Assembly (NCBI GenBank): GCA_017467205.1 | Contig: JAFTSQ010000010.1 | Span: 8,729-72,728 of the forward strand | From: Clostridia bacterium | GTDB lineage: Bacteria > Bacillota_A > Clostridia > Oscillospirales > CAG-272 | Direction of reading: 5' to 3' | DNA length: 64,000 bases | Shown: piece by piece, positions 35,894 through 48,330 of the stretch | Layout of the letters: the number at the start of each line of letters is the position of its first letter | How positions within the stretch are numbered: the stretch's first letter is position 1 | The notes under the pieces: generated by a model | What the model was told of the DNA's origin: nothing | What the model saw: only the letters and a program-made list of their open reading frames with translations | The model's database searches: none | Translations under genes and position numbers: made by a program

Positions 35894-36100
35894 TTACGCC
35901 GTTTGACGAGATTTGATATACAAATCTATGTCGTTGACGATATATCTTGTTCCTGTAGTGTGTAACACCTCATAGAACGATTGAATGTACTCGCATACGG
36001 AATATTGATTAAACAAGTTCATAACCTCCTTGCCCGTCATTCCTTTGTGATGCTTATATTCCTCTACGCAAAGTACCATAAACGGTAATTCTTTACTCAT
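35894..36100 (-). CDS. DUF3791-family small protein
   Basis: 68 residues. The pattern MSKELPFMVLCVEEYKHHKG, GKEVMNLFNQYSVCEYI and YEVLHTTGTRYIVNDIDLYI matches the DUF3791 family, small helical proteins usually found next to DUF3990 proteins. It is the last gene of a four-gene operon. I infer an antitoxin or accessory role for a toxin of ADP-ribosyltransferase fold; the family has no settled function that I know of. Confidence 0.8.
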   Translation of the reverse strand: MSKELPFMVLCVEEYKHHKGMTGKEVMNLFNQYSVCEYIQSFYEVLHTTGTRYIVNDIDLYIKSRQTA

Positions 36101-36103
36101 ATC

Positions 36104-36346
36104 TTATTCCTCCGGAAAAACTATCTCTCCCGTCTTTTTCTCGTGTTTCCACATCATATAGACGGTCATCGGACTGTAATGCCACATTTTAGTTTCTTCC
36201 CTTGACAACAGATCATAGACTTGGGACTGATAAAACTCGTTCATAGCGGTTATATCATCAAGTCCGTCCTTTTCAACTATCAAAGCTACTGTTTGCGGTA
36301 TCAATGCTATACTTAATACAGAGTTGAATTTCTCGTCCATATTCAC
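36104..36346 (-). CDS. small DUF3990-associated protein
   Basis: 80 residues, helical, with [40 protein letters not shown] and [17 protein letters not shown] recall this type as a regular neighbour of DUF3990 and DUF3791 genes but cannot name a family with certainty. Its ATG overlaps the stop of the DUF3990 gene (ATGA), implying coupled, near-stoichiometric expression, as for toxin-antitoxin pairs. Confidence 0.75.
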   Translation of the reverse strand: MNMDEKFNSVLSIALIPQTVALIVEKDGLDDITAMNEFYQSQVYDLLSREETKMWHYSPMTVYMMWKHEKKTGEIVFPEE

Positions 36347-36822
36347 ACCTCTCTTGCTTCAACGAATTTTAAGAGTTCAAGTGCTTCTTTGGTCGCAAAC
36401 ACATATTGATTAAATAACTTCTTGACCTTCAATGCTTCAAGTGCTTGTTCTTTCGTCAACAAACCCGTTGAATAAACTTGAAGTGTTCTATAAACATCAT
36501 CGTTTGCAACTGCACCGATAATCAAGTCGTATCGTTCTCCATCATAAGTTCCGTTTCTATGTGCGGAAACGAAGTCCAACCATTCCTCGTCGGGAGCAGA
36601 AAACCTCTTAATTTTCAGTAGATTAGTCTGTGCATTTTCATCAAGCTCATACACATTTACAATAGGTTTACCACCTCTGCGAGCTATAACCTTTTGAGCG
36701 AAATTCTCCGCTTGCTCTTTATTGGTGGTGGTATAGAACCCGTAACCGAAATCCAAAAATCTGTTTTGTTCAATGAGCTTCGGCTGCTCAACAACCACAT
36801 TACTACCGTGATATAAAATCAT
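36343..36822 (-). CDS. DUF3990 ADP-ribosyltransferase-like protein (putative toxin)
   Basis: 159 residues. The N-terminus [15 protein letters not shown] and the segment [20 protein letters not shown] give the H...Y pattern of the diphtheria-toxin-like ADP-ribosyltransferase fold to which DUF3990 belongs; a candidate catalytic acidic residue lies in the [15 protein letters not shown] region. The protein is cytosolic. It sits in an operon with overlapping ATGA junctions on both sides: an upstream coiled-coil protein and two small downstream proteins. Modification of NAD+, tRNA or protein as a toxin is inference from fold and context. Confidence 0.8.
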   Translation of the reverse strand: MILYHGSNVVVEQPKLIEQNRFLDFGYGFYTTTNKEQAENFAQKVIARRGGKPIVNVYELDENAQTNLLKIKRFSAPDEEWLDFVSAHRNGTYDGERYDLIIGAVANDDVYRTLQVYSTGLLTKEQALEALKVKKLFNQYVFATKEALELLKFVEAREV

Positions 36823-37124
36823 AATACAGCCTCCAGCTTCCTAATTTGTGCTTTTTCTTCTTTGAGTTTTTTGATTATTTCTTCTACTTGCTTTCTTCTT
36901 GCAAGTTGTTCTCGAATTGGAACTAAAGATTCCTCGTCTTTGCCGACATATTTGGTAATAACCTTATCACCGTCTCTGAAGGTTAAATAATAATAGATTT
37001 TGTCTTTAACTTTCTTTGGTTTTATACTGCCTTTCGGTAAAGCTTCCAACTCACGACTGTACTCGGCAATCATATTTTCATTTCGATTTTCTTCCCTTGA
37101 AAGCAACGCTGCAAGTACGCTCAT
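36819..37124 (-). CDS. DUF6788-like coiled-coil protein, first gene of the DUF3990 operon
   Basis: About 101 residues from the ATG at 37122-37124, chosen because GGTGAT pairs with the 16S tail just before it; ATG at 37128-37130 and GTG at 37131-37133 are alternatives but would start almost at the predicted transcript end. The core [37 protein letters not shown] resembles a small DNA-associated family (DUF6788-like), flanked by helices and ending in a basic coiled coil. A role as DNA-binding autoregulator or antitoxin is plausible but not shown. Confidence 0.7.
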   Translation of the reverse strand: MSVLAALLSREENRNENMIAEYSRELEALPKGSIKPKKVKDKIYYYLTFRDGDKVITKYVGKDEESLVPIREQLARRKQVEEIIKKLKEEKAQIRKLEAVL

Positions 37125-37141
37125 TTTCATCACCCATAATT

Positions 37142-37171
37142 ATTATACCCTACAAAAGCAAAAAATGTCAA
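37142..37171 (-). promoter_or_regulatory. promoter of the DUF3990 operon
   Basis: Minus strand TTGACA (37171-37166), 18 nt, TATAAT (37147-37142); the leader would be only about 10 nt. Confidence 0.8.
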
Positions 37172-37248
37172 CAGTTTTTGTTAGATAATTTCAAGAATCG
37201 TATTTTAATTGTAAAACGAGAATTTTGATATTTTTCAAAAAAAAGCTC

Positions 37249-37277
37249 TTGACAGACGGGTGGGATGGTGATATAAT
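37249..37277 (+). promoter_or_regulatory. promoter of the serC-serA operon
   Basis: TTGACA (37249-37254), 17 nt, TATAAT (37272-37277), upstream of the T-box leader. Confidence 0.92.
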
Positions 37278-37283
37278 AAACCA

Positions 37284-37550
37284 TCTTTTATTTTTTCAAA
37301 CCGATGAGGCGGAGATAAAGGTAATTATGGCTCCACAGAGAGCTCGGGTGGCTGAGAGCCGAGCGAAACCCAGATTATCAAATGGACCGCTGAGGGCACG
37401 GTCAAAGGCGGGCGACTGCCGAGTATTCCGTGACGCTCCTTTGGCACGCGTAAGTTGTCTTTTTCAGAGTTATAAAGCAAGGTGGCACCGCGTAATTTGT
37501 TATTTCGCCCTTGACAGAACGCCATCGTTCTGCCAAGGGCTATTTTTATT
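37284..37550 (+). ncRNA. T-box leader, probably tRNA-Ser responsive
   Basis: The leader carries the conserved AGAGAGC of stem I, the GGGTGGCTGAGAGCC arm, the T-box sequence AAGCAAGGTGGCACCGCG (37475-37492), and a terminator GCCCTTG (37507-37513)/CAAGGGC (37534-37540) with CAGAACG/CGTTCTG inside and a T tract. Uncharged tRNA would pair with GGTG in the T-box loop and favour the antiterminator. The downstream genes make serine, so the specifier should be a Ser codon; TCA at 37378-37380 is a candidate, not proven. Confidence 0.93.
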
Positions 37551-37571
37551 TTTATTTGGAGGTCATTTATT

Positions 37572-38654
37572 ATGGCAAGAGTGTTTAATTTTAGTGCAGG
37601 CCCTTCTATGTTACCCGAGGAGGTGCTCAAAACTGCTGCGGCAGAGATGCTTGAGTACGGAAATAGCGGGCAGTCGGTTATGGAGATGTCACACAGGTCG
37701 AAGGACTACCAGGCTATTATAGACGAGGCGGAGGCAAATCTGCGCGAGATTATGCAGATTCCCGACAACTACAAGGTGCTCTTCCTTCAGGGCGGTGCTT
37801 CGACGCAGTTCAGTATGGTTCCGCTCAATCTTATGACCAAAAACGGCAAGGCTGACTACATTATCACGGGTCAGTGGGCGAAGAAGGCGTACAAGGAGGG
37901 CTCGAAGTACGGCAAGGTGCGCGCTATTGCGAGCTCGGAGGATAAGACCTTCTCGTACATTCCGAAGGTAACGGCACAGTATATCGACCCCGAGGCTGAT
38001 TTCGTTCATATCTGCTTCAACAACACTATATACGGAACGAAATATAACTACATTCCCGAGACGAACGGTGTTCCGCTCGTTGCGGATATTTCGAGCTGTA
38101 TTCTCTCCGAGCCGATCGACGTTAAGAAGTTCGGTATTCTCTACGCAGGCGCGCAGAAGAACGTTGCTCCCGCGGGTCTTACGATAGTTATTATCAGAGA
38201 GGACCTTATAGGCCGTGCTATGCCCATAACACCCGTTATGCTCGATTATCAGATACACGCGGACAACGGCTCGATGTACAATACTCCCCCCTGCTACACT
38301 ATCTATATTGCAGGTCTTGTTTTCAAGTGGCTCAAGGAGCTCGGCGGACTTGAGGCTATGGCGGAGCGCAACGCAAGAAAGGCAAAGTTGCTCTATGATT
38401 TCCTTGATTCGTCAAAGCTCTTCCGCGGAACAGTTGTGCCCGAGGATCGCTCGCTTATGAACGTGCCCTTCGTTACCGGCAACGAGGAGCTTGACGCGAA
38501 GTTCGTTAAGGCGGCGACGGCGGCAGGATTTGTTAACCTCAAGGGTCACAGGACGGTTGGCGGTATGAGAGCCTCGATTTACAACGCTATGCCCGAGGAG
38601 GGTGTTCGCGCGCTCGTTGAGTTTATGAAGAAATTTGAAGAGGAGAACGCATAA
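37572..38654 (+). CDS. serC: phosphoserine aminotransferase
   Basis: 360 residues, class V PLP aminotransferase forming phosphoserine from 3-phosphohydroxypyruvate. FSAGPSMLPEEVL, SVMEMSHRSKDY, FLQGGASTQFSMVPLNL and the PLP lysine in AGAQKNVAPAGLT are diagnostic. GGAGG precedes the ATG. Its TAA overlaps the serA ATG by one base. Confidence 0.97.
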   Translation: MARVFNFSAGPSMLPEEVLKTAAAEMLEYGNSGQSVMEMSHRSKDYQAIIDEAEANLREIMQIPDNYKVLFLQGGASTQFSMVPLNLMTKNGKADYIITGQWAKKAYKEGSKYGKVRAIASSEDKTFSYIPKVTAQYIDPEADFVHICFNNTIYGTKYNYIPETNGVPLVADISSCILSEPIDVKKFGILYAGAQKNVAPAGLTIVIIREDLIGRAMPITPVMLDYQIHADNGSMYNTPPCYTIYIAGLVFKWLKELGGLEAMAERNARKAKLLYDFLDSSKLFRGTVVPEDRSLMNVPFVTGNEELDAKFVKAATAAGFVNLKGHRTVGGMRASIYNAMPEEGVRALVEFMKKFEEENA

Positions 38655-39817
38655 TGAAAAACATTAAGGTATATAACAAGATAGCAAAGGTTGGTCTTGA
38701 TATGCTCGGTGCTGACTACGCCGTCAGCGCGGAGTGCGACGCGCCTGTAGGCGCGCTCGTGCGTTCGGCAGATTTGCACGACGAGGTCTTCCCCTCCTCC
38801 CTGCTCGCTATTGCAAGAGCGGGCGCGGGTACTAACAATATCCCCACCGACAAGTGCGGCGAGGCAGGTATTGTGGTGTTCAACACCCCGAGCGCTAACG
38901 CAAACGCGGTTAAGGAGCTCACCCTTCTTGGTCTTCTCATTGCTTCAAGGCGAGTTGTTCCCGCTATTGAATGGGCAAAGACGCTCAAGGGCAACGGTGC
39001 TGCCGTTGGCAGTATGGTTGAAAAGGGCAAGTCGCAGTTCTGCGGACCCGAGCTGCTTGACAAGAAGCTCGGCGTTATCGGTCTTGGCGCGATAGGCGTT
39101 ATGGTAGCGAATGCGGCTTCGCATCTCGGTATGAGCGTTTACGGCTACGACCCCTTCCTCTCGCTTCAGAATGCGTGGAATCTTTCGCGCAGCATTAACC
39201 GCGCGAACGACATTAAGGAAATATTCGAGAAGTGCGACTACATTTCCCTGCACATTCCCTTGAATGCCGATACCAAGAACACGATAAACCGTGACACGCT
39301 CGCGCTTATGAAGGACGGCGTTCGTATCGTGAACTTTGCGCGCGACGGACTTGTAAACAGCGCTGATATGATAGCGGCGCTTGAATCGGGAAAGGTTGCA
39401 AGCTACGTCGTTGACTTCCCGACCGACGAGATGATTGGCGTTGATGGCGTTGTTGCGATACCGCACCTTGGCGCGTCCACACCGGAATCCGAAAACAACT
39501 GCGCTATTATGGCGGCGCGTCAGCTTGCCGACTACATAGACAACGGTAATATCACAAACTCGGTGAACTTCCCCAACATTTCAATGCCGAAGACTCCGCT
39601 CGCAAGAATCTGCGTAATACACAAGAATATTCCCAATATGCTTACCTCTATAACATCTATCGTTGCGAAGGACAACGTCAATATCGAGAACCTTCTCAAC
39701 AAGTCGAAGGGTCAGCTCGCGTACACTATGATGGACGTTGAAAAGTGCGACACAGCGGCAGTATGCGCGCACATCAGCGCGCTCGACGGCGTTATTCGCG
39801 TGAGGGTTATAGAATGA
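38654..39817 (+). CDS. serA: D-3-phosphoglycerate dehydrogenase
   Basis: 387 residues with catalytic, NAD+-binding (VIGLGAIGVMVANAASHLG) and C-terminal ACT domains. The catalytic Arg is in NFARDGLVN and the His in AIPHLGASTPESE. The ACT domain (about 315-387, beginning RICVIHKNIPNMLTSI) gives serine feedback. This is the short Clostridia form without the intervening domain. The stop overlaps the following gene's ATG. Confidence 0.95.
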   Translation: MKNIKVYNKIAKVGLDMLGADYAVSAECDAPVGALVRSADLHDEVFPSSLLAIARAGAGTNNIPTDKCGEAGIVVFNTPSANANAVKELTLLGLLIASRRVVPAIEWAKTLKGNGAAVGSMVEKGKSQFCGPELLDKKLGVIGLGAIGVMVANAASHLGMSVYGYDPFLSLQNAWNLSRSINRANDIKEIFEKCDYISLHIPLNADTKNTINRDTLALMKDGVRIVNFARDGLVNSADMIAALESGKVASYVVDFPTDEMIGVDGVVAIPHLGASTPESENNCAIMAARQLADYIDNGNITNSVNFPNISMPKTPLARICVIHKNIPNMLTSITSIVAKDNVNIENLLNKSKGQLAYTMMDVEKCDTAAVCAHISALDGVIRVRVIE

Positions 39818-40614
39818 GATTTTCAAATCTGCACAATCACACGACCTACTCCGACGGTGTCGGAACGGTCAGGGAGAATATAGAGGCGGCTATTGCCAAG
39901 GGAATGAGCGCTATCGGTTTTTCCGACCATAGCTTTACAGAATGCGACCAAAGCTACTGTATGCCCCTTTCCGACTATCCCGAATACATCCGCGAGGTGC
40001 GTGCGCTGGCGGAAGAGTACAATGGAAAAATAAAGGTCTTTCTCGGAATTGAAAAGGACTATTATTCGAAAATTAACCCGACGGATTTTGACTACTTTAT
40101 AGCATCGGTTCATTACATAAACAAAAACGGAAAATGCTATCCTATCGACCATAGCCTCGCACAGCAGGAAGAGTGCCTCGCCGAAGTTTTCGGCGGTGAC
40201 AAGCTCGCTATGGCAGAGTGCTACTTCAAGATGGTATACGAGCAGGTGAAGGAAACGAAGCCGACCTTTATCGGCCACTATGACGTTATAAGCAAGTTCG
40301 GTTTTATGCCCGAGGACGACGAAGGGTATATCAAAATCGCAAACCTTTATTTACAAAAGTGCCTTGAGATTTGCAAGTACGTTGAGGTAAATACCGGCGG
40401 TATAGCCAGGGGCGTGCGAACTTTTCCCTACCCGCACAAGAAAATACTTGAGTGCATAAAGGAAAACGGCGGCGAGATTCTTCTCTCGGCTGACTCGCAC
40501 AAGTGCGAGAACCTTGATTTCTATTTCAAGGAGTCGGTTGAAATCCTCAAAGATATGGGGTTCTCGCATATCGTCGAGTTTGACGGCGAGGGGTTCAAGA
40601 AAATCGAAATATAA
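39814..40614 (+). CDS. PHP-family histidinol-phosphatase
   Basis: 266 residues from the ATG at 39814, overlapping serA's stop (ATGA). PHP metal motifs: NLHNHTTYSDG at the start, GFSDHSFTE, FIGHYDVISKFG, and DSHKCEN with the late Asp-His. The pattern fits HisK/HisJ-type histidinol-phosphatase, which would complete the histidine pathway since HisB here is monofunctional. Position in the serine operon is unusual; a phosphoserine phosphatase is also missing and cannot be excluded as its role, although PHP enzymes for serine are not established. Confidence 0.8.
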   Translation: MRFSNLHNHTTYSDGVGTVRENIEAAIAKGMSAIGFSDHSFTECDQSYCMPLSDYPEYIREVRALAEEYNGKIKVFLGIEKDYYSKINPTDFDYFIASVHYINKNGKCYPIDHSLAQQEECLAEVFGGDKLAMAECYFKMVYEQVKETKPTFIGHYDVISKFGFMPEDDEGYIKIANLYLQKCLEICKYVEVNTGGIARGVRTFPYPHKKILECIKENGGEILLSADSHKCENLDFYFKESVEILKDMGFSHIVEFDGEGFKKIEI

Positions 40615-40618
40615 AAAA

Positions 40619-40658
40619 TGAGGGTAGCTCAAGTTGTGAAAAACTTGAGCTACCCTCA
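40619..40658. terminator. hairpin after the phosphatase, terminator for both convergent operons
   Basis: A 17-bp perfect stem TGAGGGTAGCTCAAGTT/AACTTGAGCTACCCTCA. On the minus strand it is followed by TTTTTTAT, a good U tract, for transcripts leaving tgt. The core repeats at 12367-12402. Confidence 0.75.
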
Positions 40659-40659
40659 A

Positions 40660-40802
40660 ATTCGTAAAGGGCGGGCAGAAGCCGAGGACAAACGATTTTT
40701 TAGCAGAAAGCGCCGGCTGAGGAACGATATGCGTACGAGCGTACGACGAGTGACGATACGGCGGTAGCCTTTCGTGGCGGTTATGCAAAAAATCGGAAGT
40801 CC
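40660..40802. other. intergenic region between convergent operons
   Basis: 140 nt with CGATTTTTT (40689-40697) and its complement AAAAAATCG (40789-40797) near the two ends and CGTACGAGCGTACG in the middle. Probably a palindromic repeat; no gene seen. Confidence 0.4.
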
Positions 40803-43842
<3,040 letters not shown>

Positions 43843-43857
43843 TTATTTTTCCTCACG

Positions 43858-46485
43858 TTAGTCCGAAATGAGCTTTTTCAGCTCAAAGAGAAGGTTCATT
43901 GCCTCTATCGGAGTTATGGTGTTTATATCGGTTTTTCTTATTTTTTCAAGCGCTTCGTCACCTTTTTTGTCGTTCGCTACAGTGAAGAGGTCGAAGACGG
44001 GCTCGTCACTCGCCGCCCTCTCACACTTCGCGGCGCTTGGCGCGCGCTCAACGGTCGCAAGAACCTCGCGAGCTCTGCGGACTACCTCGTTCGGCACGCC
44101 TGCAAGCTTTGCAACCTCGATACCGTAGGAGTCGTCCGTTCCGCCTCTGATTATCTTGCGTAAGAAGATTATAGAGTCACCGCGCTTTTTCGCGGCGATA
44201 TTGTAGTTGACGACGCCCTCAAGCTCGTCCTCCATCTCCACAAGCTCGTGGTAGTGGGTGGCGAAGAGGGTTTTTGCGCCTATCTTCTTCGAGTGGGTAT
44301 ATTCCACGACGGCGCGTGCTATAGCCATACCGTCGTAGGTGCTCGTTCCGCGACCTACCTCGTCATAAATGATAAGCGAGCGCTTGGTTGCATTCTTGAG
44401 AATGGTTGCGACCTCGCTCATCTCAAGCATAAAGGTCGACTGGCCTGCCGCCAAATCGTCCGACGCTCCGACTCTTGTGAACACCTTGTCCACAATGCCC
44501 ATACGCGCGTCGCGCGCAGGCACGAACGAGCCTATCTGCGCCATTATTACCATAATCGCAACCTGACGCATATAGGTGGATTTACCCGCCATATTAGGAC
44601 CGGTGATTATCATCATACGGTTGTTTTGAGTGTCAAGGTGGGTATCGTTCGGAACAAAATAGCTCTCGGTTACGAACTTTTCAACGACCGGATGCCTGCC
44701 GTCCTTGATTTCAAGGTCTGTCGAAAGGTCGATTTCCGGGCAGACGTATCCGTTCTTGCTCGCAACGGTGGCAAGCGAAAGATAGACGTCAAGCTCGGCT
44801 ATGAGAGCGGCGGTCTTGCGGATACGCTCGCTGTTTTCGGCAACGAAATTGCGTATTTTAGTGAATAACTCGAACTCAAGATTGACGAGCCTGTCCTCAG
44901 CGCCGAGAATGGTGGTTTCCATCTCCTTGAGCTCTTGGGTTATATACCGCTCACAGTTGGTGAGCGTTTGCTTTCTTACATAGCGCTCGGGGACTTGGTC
45001 TATAAAGGACTTGGTTACCTCTATATAATAACCGAACACCTTGTTGTAGGTGACGCGAAGAGTCTTAATTCCCGTGAGCTCGCGCTCGCGCTCCTCCATC
45101 TCTTCCATTATTCCCTTACCGTTTTCCTTGATGGAGCGGTAATAGTCTACGTCCTTATCGTAGCCCTCGCGAATCATTTTGCCCTAGCGCACGCTGAAGG
45201 GGGGATTATCGCATATAGCGTCGGTTATAAGCAAGCATACGTCGCTCATCGGGTCGAGCTCGTTTATTATGTGCTTGACGGTTTCGCTCGAAAGCGCGGA
45301 AAGCTCGTTCTTTATGTATGGTATCGGAGCAAGGCTCTGCGCTATTGCCATAAGGTCCTTTGCGTTTGCCGTGCCGTAGACGGTTTTCGCCGTAAGACGC
45401 TCAAGGTCGAACATCACAGAAAGAAGCTCACGGAGCGAATCTCTCTCACGCGTATTCTCGAAGAGGTCGCGCACCGCCGCCTGACGACGCGTTATATGCG
45501 CGGGATTGACGAGCGGACGGAGCACCCAGGAGCGAAGCATACGCGCGCCCATTGAGGTTTCGGTCTTATCGAGAACCCAGAGCAGCGAGCCGCGCTTTTC
45601 CTTATTTCTCATAGACTCTACGAGCTCAAGGTTGCGGCGGGTATTCATATCAAGGTCGAGATACTGACCCTTTTTATAAATCTCTATCTCCTTTGCAAAC
45701 GACACGTCGCTCTTCTGCATTTCGCGGATGTAGGAAAGAATCGCACCGACTGCCATAAGCGTTTCGGGCTCGCCTATCTTTTCCCTCTCGTCACCGAACG
45801 TCGCTCTCACGCGCTCTCTTGCCGCCTCGTAGGAGAAATGGCGGGAAAGGTCGGTATGCGACATTGTGTTATAGCGCTCCGAAAGGAACTCGGCAACGCT
45901 CTCGGTAAGCTCGTTTTTTACGTTGAAGATAGCCTCGGAGGGCTGATAGCCCGCGAGCTCGTTCTTTACGCGGACGAGCGCGTCCTCACCGTCGATAAAG
46001 GTAGCCGACAGCTCGCCCGTCGTTATATCGGCAAGAGCGAGTCCGACACCGCCGACACCCGCGCATACTGCCGAGAGGAAGTTATTTTTGCCGGAGTTGA
46101 GAAGCTCGCCGTCGGTTACCGTGCCGGGCGTTATTGCTCTCGTTACCTCGCGCTTTACAAGACCTGTCGCCTGCTTCGGATCCTCGGTCTGCTCGCAGAT
46201 TGCGACCTTGTAGCCCTTTTCCACAAGGCGCGCCACATAGACGTCCGACTTGTGAAAGGGGACGCCGCACATTGCCGCGCGCTTTTTATCGCCGCAGTCG
46301 CGGCTGGTGAGAGTTAGCTCTAAAACGCGGGATGCTATCAAAGCATCGTCAAAAAAGCATTCGTAAAAATCGCCAAGGCGGTACATCAGGATATAGTCCT
46401 CGTACTGCTCCTTTATTTCAAGATATTGCTTCATCATAGGAGTGAGGTTGGTAGCCTCGCTCCTCTTTTCTATAATGTCAGCCAT
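43858..46485 (-). pseudogene. mutS: mismatch recognition ATPase MutS interrupted by an in-frame TAG
   Basis: The frame from 46485 spans 876 codons, a normal MutS length, but codon 434 (45186-45184) is TAG. Upstream are the mismatch-binding domain (MMKQYLEIKEQYEDYILMYR, LGDFYECFFDDA, CGVPFH) and connector/core. The junction reads NPPFSVR, stop, GKMIREGYDKDVD; homologues read REG or RDG there, so the stop replaces an acidic residue, most simply GAG to TAG. Downstream the ATPase is perfect: TGPNMAGKSTYMRQVA, SEVATIL, DEVGRGTSTYDG, ATHYHEL. TAG also ends other genes in this window (the gene ending at 55024, and rhaB), so it is a normal stop. Loss would abolish mismatch repair unless suppressed or a sequence error. 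Confidence 0.92.
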
Positions 46486-46528
46486 AAAGACCTCCGTAGG
46501 TTTTTGGAGTTTTGAAAATCGGTCAAAA

Positions 46529-46936
46529 TCAGTGCGAGCATCCGCCGCAGGTCGAGCAATCGTGAGTGCAGCTCACAGGGCGCTCACCGGTAATGCAGAA
46601 CTTTATCTCCGCATTAACAGACGCCATAAGGTCGTTGAGTGCCTTCTGTGCCTCTGCGAAAGTTATATAGCAGGGGTCGGTGCTTATCTCGCCCGTAAGC
46701 TCCTCGATTCTTGCGCGAAGGTCGGCTATTGCGCGCTCGTCGGTCTCCGACTGCGGCTTGCAGAACTCCTCGGTGAGAAGCTTTCTGTCGGTTTCGAATT
46801 CCGAAAGCTTTGCCTGAAGGGGCTTGTTCGATTCGTAAGCACTCTTTGCCGCCTCAAGATTCTTTATTTCGTCGCTCTTGGCAATCTCCTCGCCAAGCAT
46901 ATGTGCAAGCTCGATTATTTTAGTCATTTTTCTCAT
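46529..46936 (-). CDS. YlbF/YmcA-family protein with Cys-rich tail
   Basis: 135 residues from ATG 46934-46936, overlapping the miaB stop (TAATG); an ATG three codons in is an alternative. The helical YlbF/DUF964 region (KIIELAHMLGEEIAKSDEI, CYITFAEAQKALNDLMASVN) is followed by CTHDCSTCGGCSH, a four-Cys tail. YlbF, YmcA and YaaT form a complex with Fe-S clusters that influences RNase Y in Bacillus; the tail here could bind such a cluster. Standard position between miaB and mutS. Confidence 0.85.
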   Translation of the reverse strand: MRKMTKIIELAHMLGEEIAKSDEIKNLEAAKSAYESNKPLQAKLSEFETDRKLLTEEFCKPQSETDERAIADLRARIEELTGEISTDPCYITFAEAQKALNDLMASVNAEIKFCITGERPVSCTHDCSTCGGCSH

Positions 46937-48330
46937 TACCTTTCTTTATCATATATATTTCCGAACAGGTCGAATGCGCCTGCACGGTCGATTTTTACAT
47001 CAACGAATTTTCCGACGAGGTCGTCCGCCCCGTCAAAGTGTACCGCCTTTCCCGATGAGGTTCTGCCGGTATAGGTCGTAGCCTCGCCGCGCTTTGAGGG
47101 CGAATCAACGAGAACGCGAACTACGCGGCCGACGTACTCAAGGTTCTTTTCAAGCGAGATTTGCGTTTGCATCTCAAGCAGGCGCGCCATTCGCGCGTCC
47201 TTGACCTCGTCTGCCACTCTACCCTCCATTTTCGCGGCGCGTGTGCCCTCTCTTGCCGAATAGAGAAATGAATAGACCATATCAAACCTTACGGTGCGAA
47301 GGATATCCATAGTTCTCTCAAAATCCTCGTCGCTCTCCGTCGGGAAGCCTATTATTATATCGCTCGTTATGGCGACGTCGGGATTTTTCGCGCGTATTTT
47401 CTCGACGAGGGAGAGATATCGCGAGGAGTCGTAGGTGCGATTCATAAGAGCGAGAACTCTGTCAGAGCCCGATTGAAGAGGCAGGTGGAATGTGCGCGCT
47501 ATTTTGTCGGGATAGCGGCTCATTACGTCTATAAGGTCGTCGGATGCATCCTTCGGGTGACTTGTCATAAAGCTTATGCGGAAGTCGCCCTCTATTTCGG
47601 CTATTTTTTCAAGAAGCTCGGCAAAGCCGATATCCGAGCGGTAGGAATTGACGTTCTGACCGAGAAGGGTTATCTCGCGAATGCCCGACGAAATAAGCTC
47701 GCGGCACTCGGCAATAACCGCCGCAGAGGCGCGACTGCGCTCTCTGCCCCTGACGTACGGGACTATGCAGTAGGAGCAAAAATTGTTGCATCCGTACATT
47801 ACCGAAACCCACGCCCTGTGCGCGCTCTTTCTTACGGCGGGAATATTCTCGGATATATCACCGGTATCCTTCCCGTATACGAAGCTGCGCCTATGCTCGC
47901 TCATATAGTCGTAGACGAGGCGAGGGATAAGGTGAAGCATATTCGGCTCAACGGTGAAGCTTATATAATGCGAGTCGGTCTTGAGCATATCGGCGATATG
48001 CCCCTCCGCCGCCATACAGCCCGCAACGCCGATGATAAGCGAGGGATTTTTGCGCTTTTGAGCCTTGAAGCGTCCAAGATAGGAGAGCGCCTTTGCCTCG
48101 GCGTGAGCGCGGATTGCGCAGGTGTTTACTATTATGAGCGAGGCATCGTCTGGTGAGTCTGCCACCGTATAGCCCATAGCGACTCCAAGGCCGCGTATGC
48201 GCTCACTGTCCGCCTCGTTTTGCTGACAACCGAAGGTGTGAACGTATATCGACCTATCGAGTCCTTCGTTTTTCTCTCTGACCCGACGGATATATTCCTG
48301 CACCTCGGTTTCGTTTATATCAAATATCAT
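46936..48330 (-). CDS. miaB: tRNA-2-methylthio-N6-dimethylallyladenosine synthase
   Basis: 464 residues. N-terminal UPF0004 domain with HTFGCQQNEADSE and two further Cys; radical SAM motif CNNFCSYCIVPYVRGRERSR at about 165; C-terminal TRAM domain. Adds the methylthio group to i6A37 of tRNAs using two 4Fe-4S clusters. Overlaps dxs by 4 nt. Confidence 0.96.
   Translation of the reverse strand: MIFDINETEVQEYIRRVREKNEGLDRSIYVHTFGCQQNEADSERIRGLGVAMGYTVADSPDDASLIIVNTCAIRAHAEAKALSYLGRFKAQKRKNPSLIIGVAGCMAAEGHIADMLKTDSHYISFTVEPNMLHLIPRLVYDYMSEHRRSFVYGKDTGDISENIPAVRKSAHRAWVSVMYGCNNFCSYCIVPYVRGRERSRASAAVIAECRELISSGIREITLLGQNVNSYRSDIGFAELLEKIAEIEGDFRISFMTSHPKDASDDLIDVMSRYPDKIARTFHLPLQSGSDRVLALMNRTYDSSRYLSLVEKIRAKNPDVAITSDIIIGFPTESDEDFERTMDILRTVRFDMVYSFLYSAREGTRAAKMEGRVADEVKDARMARLLEMQTQISLEKNLEYVGRVVRVLVDSPSKRGEATTYTGRTSSGKAVHFDGADDLVGKFVDVKIDRAGAFDLFGNIYDKER

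Noticed and set aside
45184..45186. Pyrrolysine at TAG in mutS
   Set aside because: TAG ends other genes in the window, MutS has no need for Pyl, and no pyl genes are present.
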